From contig NC_084665.1 of assembly GCF_028389875.1 (NCBI RefSeq), positions 94,345,435 to 94,409,434 on the forward strand: a stretch of DNA of 64,000 nt. Reading direction: 5' to 3'. Shown in pieces: positions 1 through 13,195 of the stretch (position 1 is the stretch's first letter; every line of letters starts with the position of its first letter). Under the pieces are notes generated by a model that did no database searches, had not been told where the DNA came from, and saw only the letters and a list, made by a program, of their open reading frames with translations. The position numbers and the translations under genes were made by a program. This DNA is from Rhea pennata. Lineage: Eukaryota > Chordata > Aves > Rheiformes > Rheidae.

Positions 1-3000
1 TCTGAAAGAAGAAAAACAGTTCATGCACTCACACACACACAAACTTTCTCAAAGGAAGAACAAAGAATTTATGTTTGGGAGGGAGACAATTAACTGAATA
101 GAATAAAAACACTTTTCTTCCTGCTAAGCTTGTCATTTACTGTTTTACCCCACTTACCACAGAGCCTTGCAGTCATGAGGCTTTGGGTACCTTAGTTTCC
201 ACTGCTCCCTGGCATTTGGGCTATCGGTTATGTAGCCACCCATCTGAAGACAGAAGAACATCACAAGCTGTGAAATCTGCACAAACTTTCCAGTGAAGGG
301 AAATAAGAAGCACTGGTCATTCTCTGGTCATCATCACTTTTGTTTCCAGTTTCCCTTAATAAAACAGCAAAAAAGCAAGCAAAAGGTCTTGCATGCTTCG
401 ATTGATATTAATGCAGGACTTGCACACTGAGGTCCCAAACAGTGAATCTGCAGTGCTCCATACTCACCCCTGGGGCTCCTGAAGGCCAATGGCTGTCCGT
501 GTTTTCACAATAATACAGTAATACAGAACCCCTTCAATCTTTATTACTTACTCAGAATTCAAATTATTTAAATTTATTTTGCTTTGCCACTTTAAAAGGC
601 AGAATGATATCTACTAGAAATATATGCAGATATGGTAAATGTCAGGTGACTCCCACTTATCAGGTGGCATTACAGGAAAATTCAGGTTAAGTGGAAGAAT
701 TAAGTAAGATGGGGAGGGAAAGAGTGCTAGAAAAAGCAGAAAACTCAAGCAAAACCATCCTTATTGACTAATAATCAAGAGCCAAGAGGAGACAGGAAAG
801 GAGTGAACACCAGAGAGGGTGGAATGGGTCCCCAGCAAGACTTGAAATAAACACAAATGTTAATTGCACAAGAAAGATTTCAAACAGTCATAAATAAATG
901 AAAAGGAAAACATTTTGTCCTAAAGACAAAGGTATGGTAGAGCAGTTTTATCCTAGAGTACCAAAAATATATGGAAAAGTAGAAAAATTCAACCTTTTAC
1001 TTACTACTAATTTTTGTATATCCCTGATCTTCACTGGAAGTATGATTCAGACTATTTTTGACCTATTCAAAGTATGTGTTGGAAGCTGTCAGGACTGCAC
1101 GTTGCCACTATCATCTCTGCTTATCTGCATAAAGATGATCTGCAAAGGAGTCGGTATGAGATATAGCAGTTCTGGTTCTTAGCTAATGTAAATTAGTATA
1201 GCTTCATTATCTTTATAGAGCTGTGACAAATGTATATCAGCTGAAGATCTGGCTTATTCTGCCTTGTTCTGCTTCCAGCAAACACACTGTTTATCTCTAT
1301 TTTAATGCAAAACACCCTATTAAAGCCTTCATTTTGACACAAGTGGGCTGCATGTGTGCGAGAGAAAGCTGATAAGGTTTCCAACAGTTGGCAACAGGAC
1401 CTCGAACTAATGAGTAAAAAATCTGAATTGTGGTCTTGCTCCTCTGATGACGAATATTTCTAGCTGTCGATGTCAATAACGCCGGTCTCAGAGAGAGGCT
1501 GGTTTGGGTGGGATGTGTTATTCTGCGGGACGGAGTTGCAACCTGTGGGCCCACTTCTGAATGTCTGTACAGAGAGGTCCAACCATTTCTGTTGAAGCCT
1601 TGTCCTGGACTGACACAAGGGCACCCCAGTGATGAAGCTGCACAGCTATTTTAGTTTAATGCAGTACTTGCCACAGCTTCACAGCCACAAACATTAACCT
1701 GTCCACCACAAGCCCCTTTCTGAGAAGCAGGGGATATTGCTGTGACCTGGGCTGAGATGGTGGGGCCCGAGCGGCGTGGTCCCAAGCTGATGCGGCCTCC
1801 TGACAACCACCAGGAAGCTTAAATTTAACAATACAACTTATAGAGCTTCTGAGAGCTTTAGGAGCCCACTGAATATTCAGTGTGCATAGCTGTGTGGTAA
1901 GGGCTTTTCTCTGAGGCAGTCAAATTTTCCCATGAACCTGCAGACATCCCTTCCAGCATTCAGTACTTCATTCTAGGGGTCAGGCATTCGAGAGGCAGAT
2001 GCTGGAGTGTTAGGCACTGAACAAACACCCTTAGGTGGCCTGCAGAATGTTTCGTTACATCTTTAGGTTTCTAAATACCTTTCAAGATCTGGGCCTCAAA
2101 TCCTAATCACTATATAATCCCTAAACTGTTTTCTCAAAACAGTCCTTAGCACTTTCTCTTTGACAGATGAACCTTGAGGTAACCCTTGGGCATGAGTGAA
2201 TGTTCACTGAGCCTGAGGCACTGCTACAATGAACAAACATGGAAAGAACAAAACGAATGTATTTAGCATGCTTTCCTACTGACCAATTTCAACAAACATC
2301 TGTTGTCCAGTATGTTGTTTAATGTAAAAATGTTGAAAATATAGTAAGAGTTACTTAAGTTTTACATTTTCTTCTGGAATAGTGTCATAAGCATTATTCC
2401 CAGAAATGCACGATTTAATATTCAGTGAGCTGAGATGGTCCCAAATGACCAGTGCAATTCTCCATCCAGGCCTGCCCCAAAGAGTAGCATGATCTCAGGC
2501 AAAGCATGTGGAAGGAAAACAGCTCTTTCCCCATCACATAGAGTCAGGCTGTGATTGCTAATGTAGAGCTGAAGCTGACTGAAGACTGAGTAAGATTTCA
2601 GATGAGTAAACTGCTTGCTCAGATTTCAAGTATCTCACACTGCAGAAGGTTCCAGGAACCCTACTAAAATGACACTATTTTGTTTCTTGCTGATTTTTTC
2701 AGCTATTTTTGAATACCCTTCCATTCCCTATTCCTACTTTAAAGGCCAATGTCTTTGTTAACAAGTGGAAGAATATTTGCAAGGGTCTCATTTCTATGCT
2801 TTCTATGAGAAAACCACTAGAGGTTTGCAATGACTGATTCAGACATTGCTGCCATCTGCAATATTCCAAATGCTATGTCTCATTTTAGAAGAGACGTAAG
2901 AAAATAGTCATAAATATGTGACTAAATGACATGAAAAATCTGACACCTAAGGACTAGCACTTTTTGTACAATCTCAAACTCTATATGAAAAAATGTATAT

Positions 3001-3884
3001 ATTTTTAGAGCTGAAAGAGATTAATTTCATCATCCTACAGAAATGGGGACCATTTAAATTTACCTGAGAGAAAATTATGAACAAATTATATATAACGACA
3101 AGATAAATACATATTCACTCTTCATCTCAGGCATTACTGATGATAGAAAATTAGGCTGGAACTTAATGTAGATTTAATTAATTGGAACCAGAAAATATCC
3201 CAAGTAAAACCAAAATGTTTTTGAGCTAGTCAATGTGTGTAATAAAACTACTCATTCCAATAAAGTAGATTAGAAGAAAAATTGTCATAGAAATTTTCAC
3301 AAACAAATCTTCCCAAACCAAAACAAAAATGCTGTAAAAAGCTCTCCAATAACAAAAGGGAGTTCTATCATATAAAGAATTATCTTCATATCCGTTGGAA
3401 TTTGAAAACTGTTGTTTTGATCCTTCAAATGGATGCTACAGTGTCCTTAAGAAAATACCTGCATTTAGTGAAGAAGAGAGAGAAGATAACAAATCAGAAA
3501 TAACAGTGAGCATAGTCAATACACATATTTGATTTCCTTGTTCACAAACACCATCTGGAAAAGCCTCAGTCACAAAAATAAAAGAATGGAAAAAGAGGTT
3601 TGCTTGCCTTTATTGCATTAACATCCAAACTTTATGAAATGATGGGTGAAACTCAACAACAAGTTAAATTGTACAGCAGTAACATCAATAATAAACACAC
3701 AGAAAACAAATTGTGTGTCCATATATTATATCATCTCATCTGCCTTGGCTTTGTTCAGATAAGCATAGAGAAGTAGGGCCAGATGGGAACTGAGAAGCAA
3801 GTCTGCCTGCCCCAAGGCAGGGTTCCTATGGTTACTCCAGAAAGATGCTTCTCCCGACTGTTCAGAAACGTCGTTTGGTGAGAC
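1..3884. other. Intergenic, no gene recognised
   Basis: AT-rich sequence with only short chance frames. The longest plus-strand frame (898-1182) has no recognisable domain, no convincing splice sites and no codon structure that I can defend. A short (CA)n run lies near 29-41. I recognise no interspersed element in this stretch, although very old decayed copies could be missed by eye. Confidence 0.6.
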
Positions 3885-5005
3885 CTTACCACCCTTCAGG
3901 AAATCTATTCCAGCAGTTCACTACATCCATAACCTGTCATTTCTCATTCATGCTTTTGGACAGATAAAACATACTATTCTCTTTTTTTAAGTGGGCTTTT
4001 ATGTACCTGAAGACTATCACTGTGTGTCCTGCAGTCCTTCCTTCCTTAGACTGAACAATCTTCACTTCTTCCAGTCTTTTCTTAACAGACACATTTCCTA
4101 AACTTCTTGCTGTTCTTATTGCTCTTCTTTGAACTTTGGTTGGTCCCAATATTTCTTGCAAATTGCTGCCAAAAGCCACACAGAGTACTGCAGCTGAGGC
4201 CTTAGCATTACTGAGCAGAACCAGAGGCTTGCTTAACATGATGGTTATATTCACATTTATACATCCCGGACGATGATATTGGCTATTTTCATAGTCTCAT
4301 GCTCAGCTCAAAATCCATTATAATCCCTAGATATTCTCTAGAGAATGTTCTTTAATCAGTTTTCCCCCACTCCCTATTAATGCAGTTGTGGACTGCTGTT
4401 CTGCCTCGTGTAGCACTTTGCAGTTGTTCCTATTGAATGTGCAGATTTCTTAAGATTATTTTTTCGATTTCAATTCTGTTTTTGCCTCGCAGCATACTTG
4501 CAGTACTTCTCTCCTTTTTAATAAAAGCACCCTATCTATTCCATCACCTAGACCATTAATGAAAATATAGACTAGAAAAGAATGAAGACGAACCCCTGCA
4601 ACACTGAATAAATACATCTTGCCGTTCTGTCAAGAAACTGCAGGTAAGTATTTCTTGAGTGTGATTTTGCTTACAAGTTAGGGTTGTTTCATCTGAACTA
4701 CATCTCTGTAGCTCGCTTGTGAATATCATGTTAAACAGCATGAAAAGCCTTACTAAGAATCAAGGTATAAAATATTCACAGCTACCATTTTATACACAAA
4801 GGTTATTATCCTGCTATAAAGAGAATTATTTGGATTTGCCAAGAACAAGTTAAATGATAAGAAAGGTGGCATCTAATCTCATTATCATTTTCCAGATCTG
4901 TATGAATAGGTTGCTGAATTATTAGTCCCAGAATTTTTATACGTATGAAAATTAAGCTGAGTGGCATGTAGCTCCCTTGCTTCTCTTCTCATCCTTGTTC
5001 CCCTA

Positions 5006-5049
<44 letters not shown>

Positions 5050-5225
5050 AAAGAACAGCAATACGGCTGTCAATTTATGGTACTTTATCCATCTTTTGTG
5101 AATTCCCAGCAGTGATTGCTGCTGGCTCTGAGACTGCTTTAGCCAGTGCTTTTTGTATCCTAGAATGAGGTTCCTCATGCCTGGAAGAGCTAAAAATATC
5201 TCATTTATCTAAGTATCTTATTTAT
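3885..5225 (-). mobile_element. Old CR1/L3-like LINE remnant, reverse-transcriptase region
   Basis: Read on the minus strand, this is a long decayed CR1-clade ORF2 fragment. Familiar antisense landmarks occur in the expected order. They are the block around 4005-4110 (multi-pyrimidine 'cctgaagactatcac' followed by a 'cttagactgaaca' segment), the block at 4555-4610 ('accattaatgaaaata' to 'gaacccctgcaacac'), the block at 4680-4780 ('gccttactaagaatcaagg', the antisense of the RT region) and a block at 5100-5225. There are many stops and frameshifts in every frame, so it is not coding. A (AAAG)n microsatellite at 5005-5054 interrupts it, and CR1-like sequence resumes afterwards. The decay suggests that it is much older than the CR1 copies near 22.5 kb. 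The exact ends are approximate. Confidence 0.7.
5005..5054. repeat. (AAAG)n microsatellite
   Basis: About twelve nearly perfect AAAG/GAAA tetranucleotide units in a row. The tract lies inside the CR1/L3-like remnant, at the place where the antisense consensus is normally a short pyrimidine/adenine-rich run, so it probably expanded from that seed. The minus-strand frame across it encodes a meaningless Phe/Leu/Ser repeat. Confidence 0.97.
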
Positions 5226-6225
5226 CTCTAACTGAGGCAGTGGGTTTCTTGCTGGTATTAACTGTGCTAATCTCTGCTCCTAGCTGATTTTTATACTGAA
5301 GACTGAAAGGTAACACTGGCTACGTTGCTTAACAGTTAATAAAAAAAACCCGAACCTTCTACAACACTGTTTATCTTTAATAAAATGTAGTGATGGTAAA
5401 TATGTCCTGAAGTTCAATTTGCAAAAATTCAATACCACTCATAACTGTAAATGGTTCAGATATGCAATAGAATATATTATTGTCTATTGCATTTCCTTTA
5501 AATCCTGGTTAACCTCGCTCTGCTTCTAAATTAGAATAAAAGCAGAGACATGTAAAATGAAAGTAACAGCAGAATATTTATATAAATTGACTGCAATATG
5601 TTGCTGAGAAAGCAACTTGCATGTTAAAATTTACATTTCAGTTCTGACACAGAATTTGAAAATGGGAGGTTAATTCAATAATGGTCATGAACATCCATCT
5701 TCTTAAACAAGTATACTCTTATTAAATATTCTGGAAATCAGTATTAATTATATCCAGGATGAAAATGCTGCTATGTGAGTACTGTGTCAATGGCAACAGA
5801 TACAGTAAAGAAAAAACGGTGCCTTTTGTTGCCACATTATTTGCTTTCGAAACGGTGAACTTTGACTCCTTTTGGTGACTAAAAAGTTATTAAACCTGAG
5901 AGGAAAAAGTCATCCCTGGATTAAACAAGCTTTTTTGATCCAGCACTTCTAAAAGCCAATTTGCATTTAATCTGACTTCCATATTAAACAAATACAGTAG
6001 ATGATTAATTCAAAGAGCAATTGCTTTTTAGAGTCACAGTTTTGGAAGAACTAAAGCACCCAGAAGTAAATTAAATGCACTGTAAGAACTGTGCAAGTTT
6101 AAAATGCTGTCACCTTTAATGCTTCAGGTCATGGCACCTCCTCTCCCTTCCTTTGCTTGTCGGTCCAGAGGAAAATATTACTAAATTGCTGGGAGCTCAT
6201 TTTAGTCTTAACTCACAAAGGCATT
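5226..6225. other. Intergenic, no gene recognised
   Basis: AT-rich DNA with no long frame, no recognised repeat and no RNA gene. It leads into the CpG-dense patch that follows. Confidence 0.6.
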
Positions 6226-6780
6226 TAAGCACGTGTTCAATTCTCGCTGCAATCGCTGAGAGCTGAGTGCCACAGTTTGGGATCGGTCTGTGCTTACTTC
6301 CTGTCCTGAGTCAGTCTCAGCCTTCAGTAAGTGCTAAAATAACACTAGAAATAACTATTCCATATTTAACAGAAATAGAGAAAAACACGATGCGTTTCTA
6401 CAAACGCTTCGTCTTTGGGGTGGTTCGAGTTAGCGGTAGGCAAAAGCAGCGCAGCGCAGCCGCGGGAGGGAGGGCGAGAGACACAGCACGGCGACGAGCA
6501 AGTCCCTGCGGTCAGCCACCTTCTGCGCCGCTACGTGCGGGGCCGGCGGGGTGGCGTGTCACCCCGCTGCAGCAGCTGGAGGCCTCTGGATCCATCTGGA
6601 CAGGAATCAGCTAGGAAAAGCCATCCCTGGAAAAGAACCAGCTGCTACGCTGTGCCGTTAGGTTGGCCTTGCACTCCACGTCATGGGCAGGACAACACAG
6701 CGTGACAAAGTGCCGCGCTTTGAGGAGAGTTGCAGTAGGAAGAGCTATTGACAGCCAAGGCTGACAAGGTAAACCACCAA
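6226..6780. promoter_or_regulatory. CpG-dense island, candidate promoter
   Basis: The core at about 6388-6560 holds roughly twenty CpG dinucleotides in about 170 bases, while the surrounding tens of kilobases are CpG-poor. Just upstream are a perfect E-box (CACGTG, 6230-6235), an ETS-type ACTTCCTG (6296-6303) and an AP-1 core TGAGTCA (6307-6313). A CRE-like CCACGTCA lies at 6676-6683. A plus-strand splice-donor-like AAG|GTAAAC lies at 6766-6773. Overlapping short frames (6267-6614, 6415-6705) exist because GC-rich DNA has few stops, and I do not believe they are proteins. The patch could be the promoter of a long non-coding RNA or a distal enhancer. It could also be a decayed GC-rich repeat. 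Motif matches alone are weak evidence. Confidence 0.45.
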
Positions 6781-9700
6781 GTTTAAAGGACACTTCTCTA
6801 TTCACCGAGGCTGGGGAGCTGAGGATGCTCTACTTGCGACTGTTGACAAAGCTTCCACCAACTGCAGCACCCTCAAGACTGGAGTCGAAGGCCCCAGTTC
6901 AGGAGGGCACTCAGCCGAATCCTTAAGTGTTTCATTGACTAGGGCGAGACTGAAGGATGTGCTTAATGTGCAGGTGCCAGCGCTCATAGAAACCAAATCG
7001 AAAATTCATATCCCACCAGGACTGCGGTGCAAGTTTCACATTCGCTTTCTGACAACCTTTCTGTGGGTAGGACCCTCCTGCACAGCCTGCAGTAATGCGA
7101 CTACGACAAGGACAAAGGTGCAGTATTTAAGTTACCTATCATTTGCTATTCATGCAACCCCCAATAGAGAGATATTCAAGGGAGTATCAGCATTATGTAG
7201 CATGATGAAAATGCTGTATGTTGACTTGTTACAAGCATCCATTTTTACATGTCCTTGGGTTAATATGGAACAGTTTGCAGGGCAAGAAAATAATCCTTGT
7301 CCTTAGTTTATAAATGGGCTTTGATCATGAGGAACTCATATTTAAGAAAGATCCTGTTCCACATAGGAGAGCTAGAACGAAAACTGATATAACTATGACC
7401 TAGAAGCACAAAAACATGTAGGCTACTTTCAGTGCACATCAGCCACTTTCACATTCCTTCCCTTGTGTTTGAAACAAATTAAATAAAAAGGCACAAGTAG
7501 ATGTGTCCTTAAGATGCTTAACATGCACAGACACCACCTTTGGCTCCTTTAGCTGTGGGAAAAGAAAAAGAGAAAGCAGTGCCCACATTTTTAATAACCT
7601 AACATTTAAAGTAGTGCTTCTAAACAGTCACTGCTAAATAGTCACTGGATAAAATGCAGAAAGTGCCCAGGAAGCAGCATCCACAGGAGTGTCCTCCCTC
7701 CCGGCTGAACACCTGCATCACCTTGTGCTGCAGATGGGCACCCTACTGCCCCACCCCAAAGAGCAAATCCTGCTTTCATCTCTGCATATTGGTCCAACAA
7801 GAGAAGAGCTCTCACCCAGGAGCTGATGCTACCCCGAGGCTTGGCCACGCCTAACCTAGGAAGGAGGGAATTCTCCAGGACTGAGGAATTCAAACCCAAC
7901 ACTGTCATGGCTTTTCCAAGGTAAGGTAATAGCCATTAGCCTGTTATATAAAGTACTGGCATCACACTACACTTATTCCTTCGCAATGTAGAAAGACAGA
8001 GAAGGACTTTTGTAATGGAAATGCAAGATTAAGAAGCCATTTTTAGCTCCCCCATTTGCAATGATGTGAAGCTTTTCTCACAAAGTACCAGGATTATAAA
8101 GTTCCTTAGAGGAATTACTTGCAAGAAAGTAGCTGACAGCAGAAGGAATCTAATAGGATAGTGCATTAACTTGGAAGTTACATGATGCCTTTCTACACCT
8201 TAAGGGCAGTACAAGTGTTTTGAATTCATATATTTTGTACCCATTAATTTATCTTGGATCAAAGAAGTCAGCTAGTAATATGCCCTTTGGTGCTATGTAA
8301 ATGTTTCTGTATCTATCTACTATTAGATATGATATACTCAGAAAAAATACGCTGCATACCCTGCTGATGCCATAAACCTGGTGAGCCCTGATAAGAAGTA
8401 TTACTCTTTCCTTTTTTGTCTTGGAAAGAATGAAAAGCTATTTTGCGTACCTTGAAAGAACACATCAACTTCAAACCTAAAAGATATCTGCCAGTTCAGA
8501 AAGACGATGCATACCCTTCTGGCTAGCTTCTTTGGATCTGTGATGAGATGAGAGAGCAGAGACATGCAAGTTAATATATTATTTGATTGCAATTAAGTCA
8601 GCATTATTTTTTCAGCTCTCTTGTTTAGCTAGAGTACTGATCGGAAGCTGCAGCTTCAGCCTGTCACAGCGTGAGGACAGTAAGGTAATAGGTAATGACA
8701 TGTAGGTAGCAACCTACCGTTCAAGGATTACCTATGAGAAAGTAAGCTGAGTCAAAGAAAACAAAAACAAAAACGTATATAGGTATAAAGTTCCAAATTT
8801 CATCTCTCAGCTTTCGTATTTGGATTGGGCCAGGATCATTATTTCTACAGCTTAGTGGATCTTCTCAGTAATCTACAAGGAATAAGCATGCCAAATTACA
8901 GAATATTTGCCCTGGAATGCCGCTGAACGAAGGATCCACAAATAATAAGGGTGCAAAAGAAAACCATCAGATATGTGTGGACTTCGTCATCGTCACCACA
9001 TTCTCTGTGTCCTATATCAAAAATATACACAGACCTCAAAAAAGTAGGTGCCTCCACAGTACACTGGAGTATTTTTCATACTTTCCCTGCAATCTTTATT
9101 TGATTAACTAAGTTCAAGCCATCTGCGTCAGAATTAAAGCAGACAATATTATATTACCAGCATATAGCCACTTCCTTATATTTCTACGCTTTAATCACCA
9201 TATGATCAAATCATATCACTTTCAAATAAAAGGTTTTAGGAGTTAATGTAGAGACATTTTGACAGTTCTAGATTTGTGGAGAGGTTTTAAAAGCTATAAG
9301 TGTGATACAAACTATGTGCAAAACTTCCTTAATGGTACATATCTGAATTGCTCTGAGTTGGACTTTGACTGCAGTTACTGTACTGAATCAAACTAATATC
9401 ACTCAAGAAAATGAGGATAAATACTGCCATGAAAAAAAGATGTAGACTGTACTTTAGCTATTCAGTTCATATTTAAAAATGATCAATACATTATTGCGAG
9501 GATGAAAGGAGTTAGGTATAGCAGAAAAAGGGTAAGAGTGGCCATAAAACAGTTATTTCTTCAATAGAAGATATGAAAGACAGAAAAAAATAATCTATTT
9601 TTAGTTATAATCTAGGTTTATATTGGCCTCCAGAAAGAGCCTGTCTTGGGCACTTCAGTATGTGGTTTGGTTTTGCCTAGTTTGTACTATTTGCTATGGG

Positions 9701-11876
9701 TATTGCCAGCACTAGTATGGGGATCCTTGATTTGCTGCTACGCACCAAAATCGCAACAAAGTGCAATCTAGGATATGTCCCTGCAGCTGCAGTCACTACC
9801 ACTCCCATTTTGCTACAAGGAAATTAACTGCATGCTTCAGCTAATGTAAACTCTAAGATGCCTATACAATGATAATAGGTTTTGATTAGACAGTCATGGA
9901 TGATTAGCAACAGAAAAGTCCGAAATACTGGCAGAGAAAGACTTTTCCACTTTCCTTGGGAAGTGTATCTATGTCAGTTTGTGTCAACAGTTGTAGCCTC
10001 AGTATTTACACATCTCGTTTATCTCTACAACGTTTAGCAATCCTTTCATCTCAGTATTATTCATGTTCCAGTGTAAAATCTTACTTTTCCTTCTGTAGAA
10101 GATCCAGTCAGGATGAGAACACTGCAGGGCAGCTACTTGTTTTGCTCAAGTTAGTGTCCTCAAGGCCATCATCTGAAACATAGCCTGGTTCTTTCCGTGG
10201 CAAAAGTCTTTTGCCCCTTTTCTCTTGGAGGATCTGAGGGAGGCCAAAGATTTGTAGAGACATAGCTCTACAGGCTGCTATCATAAAAGCAGCTTGCTGT
10301 AGCTGCTAACTCATCAATCTATAATAAAAAGTATCCCCACTTTTTAGCTATACTACACATTATCGTGCTCTGGAACTAATGAGAAGCCTGAGGGACTTGT
10401 GTGGGGGAAGAAGAAAAAGAAGGAAATAAGAGATATATATATAGAGAGAGTCTGGTTAAACTTGTTTTTCTTCCAAGCGCAAGAAAATAAGACAAACTTG
10501 TCTTTTTGTTAGTTAGGTCAAGAGACAACTCAGATATTTCCCACCACTTAGCATCCACCAGCACACTGAGCTCTTTGGTCTCAGTTAACCAGTGCTTCAG
10601 CCTGAGCCAGGTGGCCTGTGGGAGGCATGGATGGAGCTTGAATGCTGCTCATGCAGCAGGGAGGCAGCTGCTTGTGGTGCTAATCCAACAGTATAAATGA
10701 TTATTGCGCATTGAGATGCACTCACTTGAGCTACCTCCTTGCATGTGCAAACCTCAACTCATTTTCACCCACTCTGACCTAACCAAAGTGATATTGGGGT
10801 CAGGTATTTCTACAGATGAGAAATTAATTGATGACCAGGAAACACAGCAGGGTCAAGCAGACAATATTCTAAGTGTTAATAATTTGGGGTAAGCTGAAGA
10901 GATGTGTGCTACTGTTGAATAGGCACATTTCTCAACATTACAAAATTAACAGAGTAGACAAGACTTGAGGAACTTCATGGAAAATATGTCATGTCCTTGA
11001 TATGCCATGTCATCTCCCTGCCAACAATGACCAAGATAGGCAGATATGTGTTTTTCGGACAGGTCTATTAAAATCTCCTGTGAATATGTGATGGTAACTT
11101 TTCCCTTGTCCTGCAAGACTGAAATTTTAGAGAATATATCTAGAATGCAAGCTTACATGCAGTACAGCTATAGAGAATTTTTTATTAGTTCCAGCTCTAA
11201 CAAAAACATTTCAAAACACACACACAAGGAAATGCTGAGAGCAGTAAGATTTGAGCTGTCATTCAAAAAATCTCTCACTACCAACTCTGCCAAATGTCTT
11301 TGGAGACAGGAAAAAAACAGCATAGGAGCTGCTAAGGAGAGGGTGTTAGGAAGAACAAAAACCTTTATGAGAAGGTATGGCAGATGGATAGATTTTAAAA
11401 CATTCTTTCTTACTCATTGCTGAGATATATTATAAAATTAAAATTTTTAATTTCTCCCTCTCCCCTTTCACCAAGGCTTTACCTTCCTTCTACAGGATAC
11501 GAAAAAAAATCTTACTGACTTATCCAGTTACTTATTTTCTGCTGTAGAATAAACTGATCTCCAGCTTAACTTCCCTCTGTCATACCAGTCTGACATGATT
11601 CCAGAAAAGGAGTCCATAATGTCTAGTACCTCCAATATCTACAACAGACATGCAGAGTAATCTCTATGCCAGAATAACTTTAGTTATTATGTTAGTATAC
11701 ACGGCCTCTGACCTTAATCTGGACATTTACCATTTTGTAAAAAAAAAGAAACATTGTCACAGGCAATTTAGCTAAAGACAAAAACAGGTGTAATAGGTGA
11801 AAAAAATGGTCAGGAGGAATCGCTCTAGGTTAGACGGACACATGCTAGACCTTTTTGGTCAAAGCATAAAGATAAT
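6781..11876. other. Intergenic, no gene recognised
   Basis: No gene or clear interspersed repeat is visible. The frames at 6935-7306, 7642-7908 and 11046-11423 show no known domain and no exon boundaries. A small (AT)n/(AG)n run lies near 10432-10450. If the CpG-dense patch to the left is a promoter transcribing rightwards, non-coding exons could lie here, but none can be placed from sequence alone. Confidence 0.55.
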
Positions 11877-13195
11877 AGAATCATAAAATAACTCAGGTTG
11901 GAAAGGACCCTTGCAGGTCTTCAAATTCAACTCCCAGCTGAAAGCAAAGTTAGCTTCAGAATTAGTTCAGTTTCTTCAGTTTTGAAAATTTCTGGGTAAA
12001 GAGGCTCCACAGTGTGTCTAAAAATCATACTCCAGTGCTTAATAAACCTCCCTGAGATTTTTTTTTCCTTATATCTGGTTGGAACTTGGCTGTCTTCCTC
12101 CTTTCTTTGTGCACCTCTGAAATGAATCTGGCCTATCATCTTCTCTATGAGAGAGCTTCTCCTTGATGTGCTCCAGCCTCTGACTATCTTGTCAGTGTCT
12201 TGACTATCAGTGTGCCCCTCCATGCTGCAGTATTCTCTCCAGTTCACCAATCTTCTTGTATCTGAGGTCCAAAACTGGACTCCAGATGTGGCCTTGTAAG
12301 TGCCATACAAAGAGTGTAAGTGCCACACGTAATCACTTATTTTTCTGCTGGATATGTTCTGCTTTGCCACCAGAATGTCCAGGCCCTTTTCTGCAGAGCT
12401 GCTCCCCAGCCAGCCTGTCCTCTAGCCTGTTTTGTTGCACAGAGTCATTCAGTCCCAAGAGCAGGACCTTACATTTGGTGAGCATCATGACATTCCTATC
12501 GGTCAGTTCCTTCCTCTTGTTCAGATCTGTACGAATGACAACTCTGCTCTCCAGCATATTGAATTCCTTTCCTGGTTTGATGTCATCCAACCAGCTGATG
12601 AGGATGCACTCTGTTCTGTCATCCAGGTCACTGGTAAAGCTGTTTCATAGTAGCACCTCCAGTATTGAGGACTCTAACAGCCATCAGTTACGCATTAATC
12701 TGTTGACCATTATCCTTTGAACCCACTGGTCCAACTAGTTCTTTAGGCAACCTGTAATCCACCTACTAGTTCATATCTCCCAGTCTGGCTGCAAGGAAGC
12801 TATGGGAGATTGTGTCAAACCTTTGCTCAGGTCAGGGAAAATGTCATTCACTGCTCCCACTCCATCCACTGTGCTGATCATTTCATTACTGAATGCAATG
12901 AGGTGGGTCAGACATAATTTTTCCCCAATAGATCTGAGCTGGCCATTCCCAGTGAGTCTGGAAAATGGCTTTCATTTGCTCCATAATCTCCCCATAAGGA
13001 CTAACATAAGGCTGACTGTTCTGTAGTTCCCTGGATTCTCCTACTTTCTTTTTCTGAAGATGGACATAACATTATCCTTTTTCCAGTCATCAGGGACCTC
13101 TCCTGTTTTCCGTGATAGAGAACGGCCTCATGATGGCACTGGCTGCTCCATCAGCACCTGATGATGCATCCTGACAGGTCCTCTTCTTTTCTTGA
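11877..13195 (-). mobile_element. CR1 LINE, long degraded copy (ORF2 3' half and 3' end)
   Basis: The left end carries the CR1 3' terminus in antisense: an 'atagaatcataaaataac' tail repeat followed by 'ggttggaaaggaccc' at about 11898-11912. Moving right, the antisense landmarks of the CR1 RT region follow in order. 'aaaactggactccagatgtg' lies near 12270-12290, 'gatgaggatgcactctgttc' near 12597-12616 and 'ctatgggagattgtgtcaaa' near 12800-12820. 'taaggctgactgttctgtag' lies near 13006-13025, and 'cagtcatcagggacctctcc' near 13083-13102. The copy spans about 1.3 kb on the minus strand and is broken by stops and indels in all frames. The open frames at 11927-12370 and 12256-12720 are by-products of this repeat. 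The right boundary is approximate. Confidence 0.85.

Noticed and set aside
6267..6705. Arg/Ala-rich overlapping frames in the CpG island
   Set aside because: GC-rich DNA has few stops. Two overlapping frames with Arg/Ala/Gly/Pro bias are expected by chance, and neither has family resemblance.
11046..11423. 125-codon plus-strand frame
   Set aside because: No identifiable domain, no promoter or splice context, and an unremarkable composition.
11927..12720. Overlapping frames of 147 and 154 codons on opposite strands
   Set aside because: Both lie entirely inside a degraded minus-strand CR1 copy, and neither follows the CR1 ORF2 frame over its length.
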